This document shows positions 44,022 through 55,556 of a stretch of DNA of 64,000 nucleotides, piece after piece; position 1 is the first letter of the stretch; the number at the start of each line of letters is the position of its first letter. The translations under genes and the position numbers were made by a program. The DNA comes from Paramacrobiotus metropolitanus (taxonomy: Eukaryota > Tardigrada > Eutardigrada > Parachela > Macrobiotidae), in contig NW_026570242.1 in assembly GCF_019649055.1 (NCBI RefSeq), positions 1,302,001-1,366,000 on the forward strand, written 5' to 3'. The notes beneath the pieces are model-generated. The model was given only the letters and a program-made list of their open reading frames with translations. It searched no databases and was not told where the DNA came from.

Positions 44022-47000
44022 ATGGATGAAAAGCTGAAAGCTGTATCAGAGAAATGTGAACTAACAGAAAAAATTAATAAGAAATTAGAGCTTGATAAAA
44101 GTAACTTTTCAGAAATAATGGAAAGTTATTTGGAAATTGATTCTGAATTGAAATTCGTAACAGAACAGATGCAACAGTTAAAAGCGGAAAATGAAAAGCT
44201 GATGCAAGTGCACCAAGCAACTTTGCTTGCAGTATTCAAAGAAAATGAGCGAAATGCACGAGAAATTGAACAGTTAAATAGAAATGTAAGTAGGGCAGAG
44301 CAGGCCAGAGTATTCTTGAACGAAAAGTTAAGTGAGGCCATTAAAGAAAATGAAAGATTGCATGAGGAATGTGTTCGGAAAGACGGGTTTTCAAAAGAGA
44401 TTCAGGACAAAGTGCAAGCAATGCACGAATACATGGGAAAGTCACAGTATATTTTCGAAGAGCTAAGTAATCGGCTTAATTACAGCACGGTTACTGGCCA
44501 AGTGTCGTGTTTCAGTAAGGAGAAATCCTTCGAAGCAGAAAAACCTGTGAGCACGGCTAACATAATGTGTTGTCGGCCGCCGATATCTGAAAACACCAGG
44601 CAGTCAGATGTTACGATTAATAACTGCAGTTCGCCAGGAGGCTTCAAGGCCATGAACGTAAGTAATACGTCGCAGTCAAACTCTGTAAGAACTCCATTTA
44701 ATGGAAGTACCGGCGCATATCAAGTTTGCGGGGGTGAATTTTCTCCGGACGGTGGTGGTAAAGTTTGCGGGGGTGAAACTCTCCCGGTTGGCCAGTTGGG
44801 ATCACCCGTTGAAAGGGAGAATGTACCTAAGCAGTACGGAGAACAACCGAATCGGTCAGTACCGGGTATTGAGACCCAGGTCAAGGAAGTAAGATTTCAA
44901 GTGAAAAATAATGAAGCAATCGAGCGGATAAATCAGCAAAGGACACAGGTCGGTCATAACGCAGCACAGCACAATAATGCAGTCGAAGACGGAAATCGTC
45001 CGAATCAGGTAAGAAGGTCACGTGATGACCATGTTTTACAGCAGGTAAATGGAACTGCAGATACTGGTGAATTTTCGGAAATAATGAAACTGATACAGAG
45101 TGTAAATAAAAATTGTTCTGATCGTAATGAAATAATGAAATTACAGTCGTATAGCGGTAAAACGAAATCTGGTTCAGTACGGAAATGGCTTTTACAAGTC
45201 GAACAGTGTCGTACTTGTAATGGCTGGAATGATAATATGACATGTCGCCAAGTATTAGCCGCTCTGGAAGGCAATGCAGTTGTGTGGTTCCAAAATTTGA
45301 TAAGAGATAAACCAAATGAATCTTGGGAAAATTTTTATAAGAAAGAAATTTTGGAACATTTTAATGACTCGTTCACGTCGCAAGAAATAAGGCGAGAAAT
45401 GTCAGCTCGAAAATTCAGTGAAAATGACACAGTGGACAGTTACGTGGACAGTTTTATACTGTGGTTTGAAGAATTGAAATTATCACAGGAGGAGAGAGTC
45501 AGTATTTTGTTAGAGGGATTGAACCCGAACAAGCTTGACTGGTATGAAAAATTGTTTCTGAGGAAAATTGTTAATCAGCATGAGTTAATTCAAGTAATGC
45601 GTGACTTTGAGAAAGTGGAAATCAATTTGGGTCGGAGTTTTACCGTGGCCGAAAACGAGCAGTTTCATAGCGATGAAGACGGCGGTTATCAGGCAGATTT
45701 AGAGAACGATTTTCAGGCCGGTTTAGGCAGCAGTCCTCAGGAAATTATTACTTATGCGGATCAGCCAGGAAATAATTTTGAAAACTGCGATATTGAGCAA
45801 CAGGTTGAGGCAAATAATAATTATCAGGCAGATCCGAGTGCCGTTGAACCGACAGTTATGGGTAATAATTACCAGGAAAACCTTCAACCAGTAATTGATG
45901 TAAATTATTCCGATAATGAGCAACAGAATGATGGTTGGTCGTCCGAAAACCAAAACGTGTTGGCAGGTCAAGAGTTTACGGAAAGAAATAGTGTTCAGAA
46001 TAATATGATCGAATCGAGTTATAATACCAATTCGTTGAGGAAAGGTAAAAAGCGAAATAACGTCGCGGTAAATGTGGACTTATCTCAAGTCCAAGTTTCT
46101 AATCTGGATATGCATAAGCCGACGATTGATGCACAAACATGGATGTGTGTGCTCAATGTTAATCACCGGCAGTCCAAGGTCATGATCGATACTGGGGCAA
46201 GTATTTCGATAATTCCGCTCAAGTTAGCTCAAAAGATGGGTTTAGCAGTTATGCGGTGCGATGACCATATGGAAGAAATGATGGTAGATTCTGCATATGA
46301 AAATTTATGTAAGGTGGAGCCTTTATCTGCAATAATTACGATTCGTGAATTTGGTACGATTTTTGAACATACGTGTACAGTTAGTTCCAAAGTTGATCGT
46401 GATCATATCATTTTGGGAATGGATTTCCTTTTTGGGAAACCATTTGCGCTTGATTTTAACACTATGTCTTTGCGTCTTTGTTGCCGAGACGAGGAGCGTC
46501 ATGCGTATACAAAGCGTACTAGGTATAGGTTTGATGAGATGATTAAATTTCATCACTTTAATCCCGCAGCAGCGCCATACATTTTGGAAACTCCAGCAAT
46601 CCCGGCGTTATTACGTACGAGGCCTTTGGGGCTTGCACCTTATGCTGAAAATGCTGAATTTGTAACGTATGAAACAGCACATAACATTTTCGCCGACGCA
46701 CCAAAAGAGTGGAGTCAGGCTGGATTGAATGATGCTAACGTAAGATGGCCGAGAGAGCCAGAATCGTTCGATTTTGATGGAGAAATTCAGAATAATAACC
46801 CGCCCATAGATTCGTATGCGATTAATGCTAATTCTGCAAAAATTCGCAAACCTATTGGAAAAACGAAAGTAAATTTTGCTAATAATTTTAAACAGTCTGA
46901 AAACGTGAATCAGGGACGGACGCAAGCAAGTTTGCGGGGGTATAAGAATCAGTCTTGGTCGGATAATATTATTAGTCCTCAGTTTTCCGGAAGCAGTGGT

Positions 47001-49061
47001 CAAGTTTGCGGGGGTATAGCTGGTAGTTCAGCAGGAGCACCGCCCGGTAATTCTGTGACGAAACGTACAGGCAATAACGTGCGAAATTCTCAGTCTAATC
47101 AGAATACGAGTACAAAACAGCCAGTTGAGAGGAAAGTTCAAGAATTAACTGTTGGTGGTAAAACGTTGAATATTGTGTCAGTAAACCAGCGTGGCAGCGG
47201 TAGCGGAAATTTTCGGAATAATATTGAAGCACAATGTAGAGGTATGCCTCAACGTGTTAAGAGAGATACTAATTTTAAAAATTGGATGACTCCGCGGGTA
47301 GACCCGAAATTTAAGGATTATATTCCCTCGTTTGATGAATTTCTTGATATTAAATTCTGGCGTGAACAGCAGAAAATTCAGAAGGATTCGAAGAGTTGGT
47401 ATCATATGTTTACCCACCCAGAAAAAGCGGATACTAAATTCATAAGAGAAGAAATTAATGATTTTACGGTACGTGATGGTGTGTTATATCGTAAAAATGA
47501 CGCTAGAGCCTCTAACCCGAGACTTTTTGTCCCATTTAACTGGAGAGTGAAACTAATTCAGAGCGTACATTTTGCTATTAAGCACGATAATTTATTGCAA
47601 GGTACGACGACTTATCGCTACTTGGTTGAAAACTTTTATTGGTTTGATATGTTGCTACAAATTGATCAAGTAGAACGAGAGTGTGAATTATGTAATCAGA
47701 TGCGTCAAGGTGCAGCGTTGTCTCAGAATACCGGTAGCAATTATGGTACGCAGAGTGTGGCGGATCCGAAGTTTTCTAATAGATTTGCGCTAGTAGAAGA
47801 CAACACAGCCGAGTTCGTAAATGGGCAGTTTGTACCGGCTAATGATAGTCAGGACGTTTATATGGGTAAAGCGCCGATCTCAGCGGCAGATCATCGCGCT
47901 TCGGTACAGTTAGATGCGAGCAAGTTAGCTAAAGCTAGGAAATTACCGGCAGGAGTAGCTAAGGTTGATTCGTCAAAATTTGCGAATAATAAGCAGAGAA
48001 GCGGTAATGTGCGTAAAGAAAAATTCGCGAATAACGTAGCTGGTCAGCAAACGCAAACAGGTACTGAAAAACAGAACGGAAATTCTGATAATGAACCGCA
48101 GAATGAGATTCCGACATTAGAGGAAACACGGCGAAACCGGCCGAAGCCGATTGCAGAATTTAATAGGATTGAATTGGTGCCACAGCATGAAGTCAGTATT
48201 CAGCCTCGGACGAAAGGAATAATTCGGGCGAAAATTAATAAGTCGGATGAGAAAATTGCAGATTGGGTAAGTAAAGGCTTAGTTGAACATGATTTCGAAT
48301 ATGAAGGTAGACGAGTCGGTCAACTTTTATTGTTTGACGGTGTTATCGACGTAAGTGAAAAAGGCTTTTGCCGTATACCTGTTATGAATATGTCGGATGA
48401 ACGTATAGAATTTGATCAAAATTTTAACCTGGGAAATTTATCGCTCGTTGAAGAAGTTTATAATGTTGACTCGAAAGAATTTAAGGAAAATTATCACGAT
48501 GCAGTATGTAGTGTAGCTACCACTTGTGAGTGTATGGCTATGAATATTCATAAAATGCCCGATGCTAATATAATTGACGAGGAAACGGAAGAAACTTTTA
48601 GTAAAATTAAATTTGGAAATTTAGCGAATCAGGAAGATAAAGCAGATTTTAAGCGGTCAGTGTATAAGGCTAAAGGTGTGTTACCGACTAAGGATAGGCC
48701 AGTTGGCTGTTGTACTATTTATGAGCATCCGGTAAATACGGGAGATAGTCCGCCTGTGAAGTCTCCGCCGTATCGCACATCATTGGAAGACCGTAAGTGG
48801 TTAAGATCTAAAACTGAAGAGATGATTAAGGACGGAATAATCGAACCTACGAATTCTCCGTGGGGAAGTCCGATTTGTATTGTAAAAAAGAAGGATGGGT
48901 CACGTAGGTTGACGGTTGATTTTCGTAAATTAAATACTAAATTATTGGGAAGTAGCTATCCGTTACCGAGAGTCGATGATATTTTGAACGCACTTCGAGG
49001 TGCTACAGTTTTTAGTAAAATTGATTTAAAAAGCGGTTTTTGGCAAATTAAGCTTAAGTAA
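44022..49061 (+). CDS. Gag-Pol part 1: Gag, protease, extra zinc-binding-like domain, RT N-terminus
   Basis: The frame is open from 43935; the first ATG is at 44022. The first 150 or so residues are a coiled coil, followed by a disordered Gly/Asn/Gln region with VCGGE repeats. The retrotransposon Gag (capsid) domain spans about 45165-45640 (RKWLLQVEQC, ALEGNAVVWFQNL, LLEGLNP). No CCHC knuckle is seen. The protease has VMIDTGASISIIP at about 46180 and IILGMDFL at about 46410. An H/C-rich domain at 47441-47712 resembles the integrase zinc-binding domain, and a barrel-like pre-RT segment covers 48140-48460. RT begins about 48700 (KKKDGSRRLTVDFRKLN, KIDLKSGFWQIKL). The frame then ends at 49061 because of one extra A. 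The downstream frame resumes at once with the next RT motifs, so this is one broken polyprotein. Gag and Pol share one frame without a visible stop. Confidence 0.88.
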   Translation: MDEKLKAVSEKCELTEKINKKLELDKSNFSEIMESYLEIDSELKFVTEQMQQLKAENEKLMQVHQATLLAVFKENERNAREIEQLNRNVSRAEQARVFLNEKLSEAIKENERLHEECVRKDGFSKEIQDKVQAMHEYMGKSQYIFEELSNRLNYSTVTGQVSCFSKEKSFEAEKPVSTANIMCCRPPISENTRQSDVTINNCSSPGGFKAMNVSNTSQSNSVRTPFNGSTGAYQVCGGEFSPDGGGKVCGGETLPVGQLGSPVERENVPKQYGEQPNRSVPGIETQVKEVRFQVKNNEAIERINQQRTQVGHNAAQHNNAVEDGNRPNQVRRSRDDHVLQQVNGTADTGEFSEIMKLIQSVNKNCSDRNEIMKLQSYSGKTKSGSVRKWLLQVEQCRTCNGWNDNMTCRQVLAALEGNAVVWFQNLIRDKPNESWENFYKKEILEHFNDSFTSQEIRREMSARKFSENDTVDSYVDSFILWFEELKLSQEERVSILLEGLNPNKLDWYEKLFLRKIVNQHELIQVMRDFEKVEINLGRSFTVAENEQFHSDEDGGYQADLENDFQAGLGSSPQEIITYADQPGNNFENCDIEQQVEANNNYQADPSAVEPTVMGNNYQENLQPVIDVNYSDNEQQNDGWSSENQNVLAGQEFTERNSVQNNMIESSYNTNSLRKGKKRNNVAVNVDLSQVQVSNLDMHKPTIDAQTWMCVLNVNHRQSKVMIDTGASISIIPLKLAQKMGLAVMRCDDHMEEMMVDSAYENLCKVEPLSAIITIREFGTIFEHTCTVSSKVDRDHIILGMDFLFGKPFALDFNTMSLRLCCRDEERHAYTKRTRYRFDEMIKFHHFNPAAAPYILETPAIPALLRTRPLGLAPYAENAEFVTYETAHNIFADAPKEWSQAGLNDANVRWPREPESFDFDGEIQNNNPPIDSYAINANSAKIRKPIGKTKVNFANNFKQSENVNQGRTQASLRGYKNQSWSDNIISPQFSGSSGQVCGGIAGSSAGAPPGNSVTKRTGNNVRNSQSNQNTSTKQPVERKVQELTVGGKTLNIVSVNQRGSGSGNFRNNIEAQCRGMPQRVKRDTNFKNWMTPRVDPKFKDYIPSFDEFLDIKFWREQQKIQKDSKSWYHMFTHPEKADTKFIREEINDFTVRDGVLYRKNDARASNPRLFVPFNWRVKLIQSVHFAIKHDNLLQGTTTYRYLVENFYWFDMLLQIDQVERECELCNQMRQGAALSQNTGSNYGTQSVADPKFSNRFALVEDNTAEFVNGQFVPANDSQDVYMGKAPISAADHRASVQLDASKLAKARKLPAGVAKVDSSKFANNKQRSGNVRKEKFANNVAGQQTQTGTEKQNGNSDNEPQNEIPTLEETRRNRPKPIAEFNRIELVPQHEVSIQPRTKGIIRAKINKSDEKIADWVSKGLVEHDFEYEGRRVGQLLLFDGVIDVSEKGFCRIPVMNMSDERIEFDQNFNLGNLSLVEEVYNVDSKEFKENYHDAVCSVATTCECMAMNIHKMPDANIIDEETEETFSKIKFGNLANQEDKADFKRSVYKAKGVLPTKDRPVGCCTIYEHPVNTGDSPPVKSPPYRTSLEDRKWLRSKTEEMIKDGIIEPTNSPWGSPICIVKKKDGSRRLTVDFRKLNTKLLGSSYPLPRVDDILNALRGATVFSKIDLKSGFWQIKLK

Positions 49062-51795
49062 GGATGAAGATAAGCAAAAAGCAACTATGGTAGGTGAAGA
49101 CTTTCAGTATCAGTATGACTATGCAGTACTACCTTTCGGGATGAAAGACGCTCCAGCGGCTTTTCAGCGCGCCATGGACCTGTCACTTGTTGGTATTAAA
49201 TGGAAGAATGCGTTAGTTTTTATTGATGATATTATTTGTTACAGTAAGAATAAAGCACAGCATAAGAAAGATATTGCAGAATTACTGTTACGATTAGAAG
49301 AGTGTGGCTGGACTATTAGTCCAGAGAAGTGTGAATTTTATGTTGATAAAATTAATTTTCTTGGTCATGTTGTTGACAAGGATGGAATTTCGTGTGATCC
49401 GGAGAAAACGGAAGCGGTACAGAAGTTCGGTCCGTTCAAGGACAGGAAGGATATTATGCGGTTTTTGGGTATGGTCGGTTACTACCGACAGTTTATTGAC
49501 CACTTTCAGGAGAAGGCAGAACCGTTGCAGCGGTTGATTCCTAAAAAAGCGCAATTTAAATGGGGTCAGGAACAGGACGGAGCAGTGAAAGCCCTCAAGA
49601 AAGCGTTAATGGAAGCCCCAGTACTAGCACGGTTTGATCCGGGAGCTAAGACGAAAATTCATGTAGATGCGAGCAGAATAGCAGTCGGTGCAGTATTGCA
49701 GCAGGAAATTAATGGTGAGTGGAAACCGGTAGCATTTTTAAGTAAAGTAATATCTGGTTCGCAGAAGAAAAATTATTTCCCGACAGAACTCGAAACTTTT
49801 GGTTTGGTTTCAGCTTTTAAGAAATGGAAACATTATATTGGTGATAAGTACGTTGAAGTCCACACGGACCATCAAGCGTTAACATTTTTGCATAATTTAA
49901 AAGATATGGGTAGTCGCATCGGCCGATGGGCACTCTATCTTCAGCAGTTTAATATTAAGCCAGGGTATGTAAAAGGCAAAGACAACGTTATAGCAGATGC
50001 ATTATCGCGTAATCCGGGTGATCAGCCGGAACCGGCATCTAATGAGTCGGATGTAGAAGTTGATTATAGGGAAGGTGAACCGTTTAATGGTGATGAGAAT
50101 TTGCAAAGGCAGTGCGAGAAAGTTAGACTACGCGAAGCTAAAATTGAGTCTAGTAGATTGCAGTGTATGACTATGGAAGTTAGAGCGTTTACTCCCAATG
50201 ACCAGAATGGTCCGGCAGGAATTAAGCAGTATATGTTCGTACCACAGGATAAGGCACAGTTTTGGGCGAATGAGCAGTCTAAGGATCCTGCTATTCAGAG
50301 GTGGCGTTTAGCAGCTAAAAAGGAAGCTGATGGTATTAAATTAGCACCGTTCGAAATTAAGCAGCTGAAAAAATTAGTTTTAAGACAGATAGTACTGTAT
50401 TACCGATATACCATGGAAGGTAAAGAATATTTTATGTTTTATGTACCTTTTCAGTGGCGATTGAAATTTCTTCAAGAAAATCACGATAAAGTACATAGTG
50501 CACATTTAGGTGTCACTCCGACATTTTTGAGAATGTATAGGCATTTTTATTGGCCTGGTATGAGAATTGATATTGAGAAGTATTGTAAGTCATGTGTGCA
50601 GTGTCAGGCGATCAACCCGCAGAACACAGCAACACCCGGTTATATGATGACGAACCCGATCGTAGAACCGCGTTCAGCATGGGCAATTGATATTGCACCA
50701 GCGCTCCCTACCAGTAAAGATGAAAATAAGAATATTATTATTGCATTAGATTATGGGTCAAAATACGTAGTAATGGAAGCTGTGAAAACTATTGATGCTT
50801 TTAGGTTAGCGCAATTTTTATATAAAAGAATTTGTATGGTTTTCGGTATGCCGGTCAGTATTACGAGTGACCGTGGTTCAAATTTTATGTCTGAAGTATT
50901 TAAGGAATTAATGGCACTTACGGATACTACGCATGTTCCGACTACAGCCGGACATCAGCAAGGCAACGGTCTTGTGGAGAAACGTGTTGGTGAAGCTAAG
51001 AAAGCTATCGCTAAGTATATTAATGATAAGCAAACAGATTGGGATTCATTTTTACCCGGTTTGTGTGCAGCTTTTAATTGCAAGGTAGTAAATCGTACTG
51101 GATTTTCACCCTTCGAAATAATGTACGGTACTAAGATGCGTCTTCCTATTCATAATTTTATCCCGGAGGTTGATCTCGAAAAGTATCCTATTCCAGCACA
51201 TGTGTATGTGCAGAAGCTACAGCAGACTTTAGCGGAGTGTTTGGATCTTGTCCATACTAATGAATTGCAGCATAAATTCAGGGATAAAATCAGGTATGAT
51301 GAAAATAAAATTGCTGTTGAATATAAAGTAGGTGATCAGGTAATGATGCATAAGATTGGTCAAACTAAGGGGAAGAATAATTCTTTATTACCGAAATGGA
51401 CGGCAGGATATACTATTGAAAAGAAAGTGGATGATGCACATTATATTGTGACCTCGAATACGCGTGGTAATGTAAAACGTGACAGAGCGCATGTGTCGAG
51501 ATTGAAGCCCTTTACTTTTCGCGAATTTGCGTCAGAAAATGAGCCCGAGGACAAGGTTGCTAAACCGTTAAAATGTAAAGAAGGTATGGAAGTACAAAGT
51601 GAGAGAGTTCTGTTACCAGAACCGACGTTCCCTGAACTTAAGGAAAATGACTTAACACCCGAACAAATTCAGATGCTAGCTCCTAGTCCAGTCGTAATTA
51701 ATCGTACTAAGAGCGGTAGAATTATTAAGCCTGTTGAAAAATTTGGTATGCAACCGAAAGCGGCAAAACCGGCTAAAGCGAAGAAGAAAACGTAA
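49062..51795 (+). CDS. Gag-Pol part 2: RT, RNase H, integrase
   Basis: Continues RT after the one-base shift: YAVLPFGMKDAPAAFQRAMD, LVFIDDIICYSKN (catalytic DD), FLGMVGYYRQFI. RNase H: IHVDASRIAVGAVLQQ, ELETFGLVSAFKKWKHYI, VHTDHQALTFLH, IADALSR. Integrase: HHCC domain at about 50340-50620 (HDKVHSAHLG, FYWPGM, CKSCVQC), catalytic Asp in WAIDIAPAL, Asp in TSDRGSNFMSEVF, Glu in QGNGLVEKRVGEAKKAI. A GPY/F-like end (LLPKWTAGYTI, HVSRLKPF) and a basic Ala/Lys tail follow. No chromodomain is seen. All catalytic residues are present, so only the frameshift at 49061 would prevent a full product. The first ATG in this frame is at 49087. Confidence 0.93.
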
Positions 51796-54700
51796 AGTTT
51801 TTAAGAAATATACTTCAGTAGGTTATTACGAAAAATCGCTTGTTGAAACCTATTGACTCGAATATTAAATTCTGTGTCGGAAATTAACATAATTATTATG
51901 GTGAAAGCAGGCTTCAGTAATGATCAAGGGATGAAAATTTTTAAATTATTACGATAATACGCTGAATTGAAGTGTAGTGGCTCGGAGCGATAAGTTTGTC
52001 TTATCTATGTTTACTTGCTCATGATATTAAGCATAATCAAAGGTTAGCAGGATTTAACGTAAATTTTTGCAGAAGCGCAGTAGTAGTGTGGCAAACTTAA
52101 GCGCACTTTGAGACTGAAATTATATTTGCAAGTTATTCAGTATACGTGTTTCAAGTTAATGAAACTTCAAGAAAACGAATTAAAATCTTCTGAGAATTTC
52201 CTGGAGAATATGAGCATATTTTTGAGAAGTACAAAATGCGAATAATCTTATGAACTCAGTGGACTTATGTAGTACGAAATTTGAAATTTGGGTTAGTACG
52301 ATGAATTGTAGTACAGTGGCTACAGCAGTAGAAAATCCGTCCATACGGTGTATGCTGTTATGAGTTGTTAGAAAACCTGGAAACGTAAACCGGCATTTTG
52401 GCGACAGTAAAATAAATTTTGTTAATTAACGTGAAATTAAGCTGATATCAAATTGGCTGTAAAATTTAAGTGATGGAAGAGTGTTTGGGATTGGTGAAAT
52501 GATGAATGTTGGGTTTTTGAATTTTGAAAAAGCTCAGTTTCTGTCATGAAGCAATGGTAAATCCTATGTGATAATTCTGTGAGGCGGTGTTGTGAGTCGT
52601 AGTAAAGGATTGGTCATTATATGAAGTAATTATTATCACAGTAAAATCTGTAGATTTTGAGCTTGCGAAGTACATTGAATAATTTGAATTACTTAAACGG
52701 CATTTGTGAGAAACTCACTAATATGGATAATTTTAGAAGAGATTAACTTTCCCAGACAATGGTACGTCAGTATCTCATCGTGTGACTGTCAGTACCAGTT
52801 ATGACGAAGCGAGAATTTTCAAATATAACATAGCAGGAGTTTTAGTTCACGTCATGCGCCCAAACGATGGATCTGTTATATAAGTCGTCGGATTAAAAAG
52901 GTATCGATATAGTTTACCGAAACGTAATATTTTTAAAGAATTATGCAGTGATCAAATTTAAGGATAATGTTTTGAATATGAACGAGCGGTAAGCAATGCG
53001 TATTAAGTATAAGTACTTGGCTAAGAGAATTGTTGATATTTATCGAACTACAACTGTGAGCGGAAAATATCTACTATGAATTCGCGAAATATCTCCAAGC
53101 TAGAGAAATGCAGTAATTTTCAGCGAATAGAGGATAAGTTATGATTATGAAGACAAAATGCGTACAGCGCAACTTGACGCAAAACTCGTATAAGTGGAAG
53201 TTTTGGTAATGTGATGTAATTGAAATATGCGGAATCGATTAATAATTTACGGTTATAACCTCTGAAGAAATGGAAATATGTTGGCTAATACGTAATGACC
53301 TTTCGAGTTACAGAAATCTCAGAATCAATAATATAGGCATTATTCTGTTGTATGAACTCGGGAAGTGGACAAATAGTCCCACCCACCCTTAAAACCCGTT
53401 TAATTGAAACAGAATACCCAGCAGTATAATTTTTAATAATTTTCGAAGAAGAATTATCGTTGAGCGGAATGAAATATAATTTCCCGAGCTTTTGATCGAT
53501 AAATTATTGAGGTTTTATCTTTTACCGGATCAATGAACACTTAGGTTTGGTAAATGAAATGTGAATATACAGTAGGTTTCGGTTTTAAGAATTGAGAGAG
53601 AAAATCCAACCGATATTGGGCAGTAACGGTGTTGGTGACTCCTGGTGTCACCTTTCCACACCATTCACTAGCCGCAATTTCAGCCGTTTACATTGTGTGA
53701 TAATTTATGTTACGGAGAGATTTATATCAATTTTTGATAAATGACGAGCAGATTGTCTGAAATATTTAGCCTATGTAAATTGTATGGTTTTGTTGAGAGG
53801 AGAAGTCAGAGTTTCGAGAATAAGACAAACTCAGCCGGTATATGATAAAAGGTTCTCAAATAGTTATATCACGGCATGGCACTCCACCATGGTTCTTATT
53901 ATTAATTATTCGGAATTTTATGAATCTTTTGCTGAGAAATGAAAACTTGGTTTCGACACGGTGAATTAGTGACTAAGCGGTGTAGCGGATATGTACATAA
54001 TTATGACGGTAATTGGTAGTTGTACCGATGTACCTCCACGGTACATATTGTAATAATTATAACATGGTGCTTTTTGATTGTAATGAAGTTTTCCTATGCA
54101 CAGTACGTGTTTATTTCACGTCATGGCATACCACCATGGTTTCCAACCGTTTGTTAAAATAACCGTCATAACTGAATACTGTATGTGGAAAATGTTAACA
54201 TTTTTGTATTTTTGCACAGAGTGAAAATTACGATTGAACTGTTTATTCGGAATGGTATACGGGTTAAAAGCCATGAATATTGGGTAATTCGAAATTTAAC
54301 GGATAAATACGTGTACAGAGATCAGTACTCAGTGAGATACTAATTTTTACAAATTTTTATGGGAATTTAAAAAATGTTAAGATTACAGCAGTAATTACCT
54401 GCCATCTCGAGCAGCATCAGATAAACTGATGATAAAAACTCGTAGCGGCGCAGTGAGTGCGACATTCAGAATACCTTTGCAATATGCACGGAGTGAATCG
54501 GTATCAAGTTCTGAAATAAATTTTTGTAATGCATTATTTTTCCTCTTTTGCCAAGTGTGCAGTAGTAAGGATACAAAATAGGAAAGTGTAAATTTTACTT
54601 ATAATTAAGTATAATTACGGAATTCGGTATTTAGTTGTAGAAATTGTAATTTCAGATAATAGTATGGTGAGAATCCTAGTGTAGTAGCTTTTCAAAACTG

Positions 54701-55556
54701 AGCAGTACAGCTATAGATTTTGTATAATTTGAGAAATGGAATCTCGTAGTCCAGAGAAATTAGCTTTGTCTAAAATTCCAGTAAGAAATTGTTTTGAGCA
54801 GCGAAATAAATACAAGCCTAACGAAATGTGGCAGTGATGGCGCCCCCCGGTGTCATCTTTCCACACCATTCACTGGCCAGTTCAGAAAGTTACCGTAATG
54901 TTGCGTATAATGAAATTTGTAATCGAGGTGGTTTCTTAATACATAATTATTACATCATAATTTTTCTGTGTGAAATTATTACTGGAAAAGTGAACTCTTT
55001 ACAGAAAAGGTGTCAATCTTAAAATTATTAGTGCCGCGGTGAAAGTGGCGATTATCGTTTCTAATTGTGACTTGAATATTTCACTGAATTAATAAAGAAA
55101 CGTTGATAGGAAAGTGAAAGTTTTCTTGGTGAAAGTACCAAATTGTTTTCGGAAGGGATTATGCATAATAATACAGTTCAGTCTTAACGCCTAAAAGATG
55201 ATAGTGAGCTGAAGTACTGTACTTCATGTTGAACAAATAATAATATGATTAGGTGAAAATAACGGAGTTATCAGCTCCTCAGTACTTAGTAATTCAGGAA
55301 AATATGAATTAGTAGTTAAAAGTAAAATTTTACATGAAATGTTGTTAACAAATAAAACCTACCGTAGTAAAGTAAGAAAATTCGTGTGTTAAGTTTTCAG
55401 TGTGTAGCGTGGTGAGCCGAAGGCTCCGAAATCAGCTGTGTCGGTATGACTTGCAAATTTTGTCAATGTTGAGGTTTTTAATTCTTTAAATTTACACCTT
55501 ATCCTTGTTACACTGCGATTGGCATTTTTACTGTTATTGACTGTTCTTATCTGGAA
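51796..55556 (+). other. Non-coding 3' region of the LTR element, part 1
   Basis: About 3.8 kb, AT-rich, without a supported ORF. It contains degenerate copies of the LTR-end/primer-site junction at about 52850, 53870 and 54115, and paired diverged blocks (for example TTTCCACACCATTCACT at about 53655 and about 54867). No signal peptide plus transmembrane frame that could be an envelope is seen. Confidence 0.6.
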
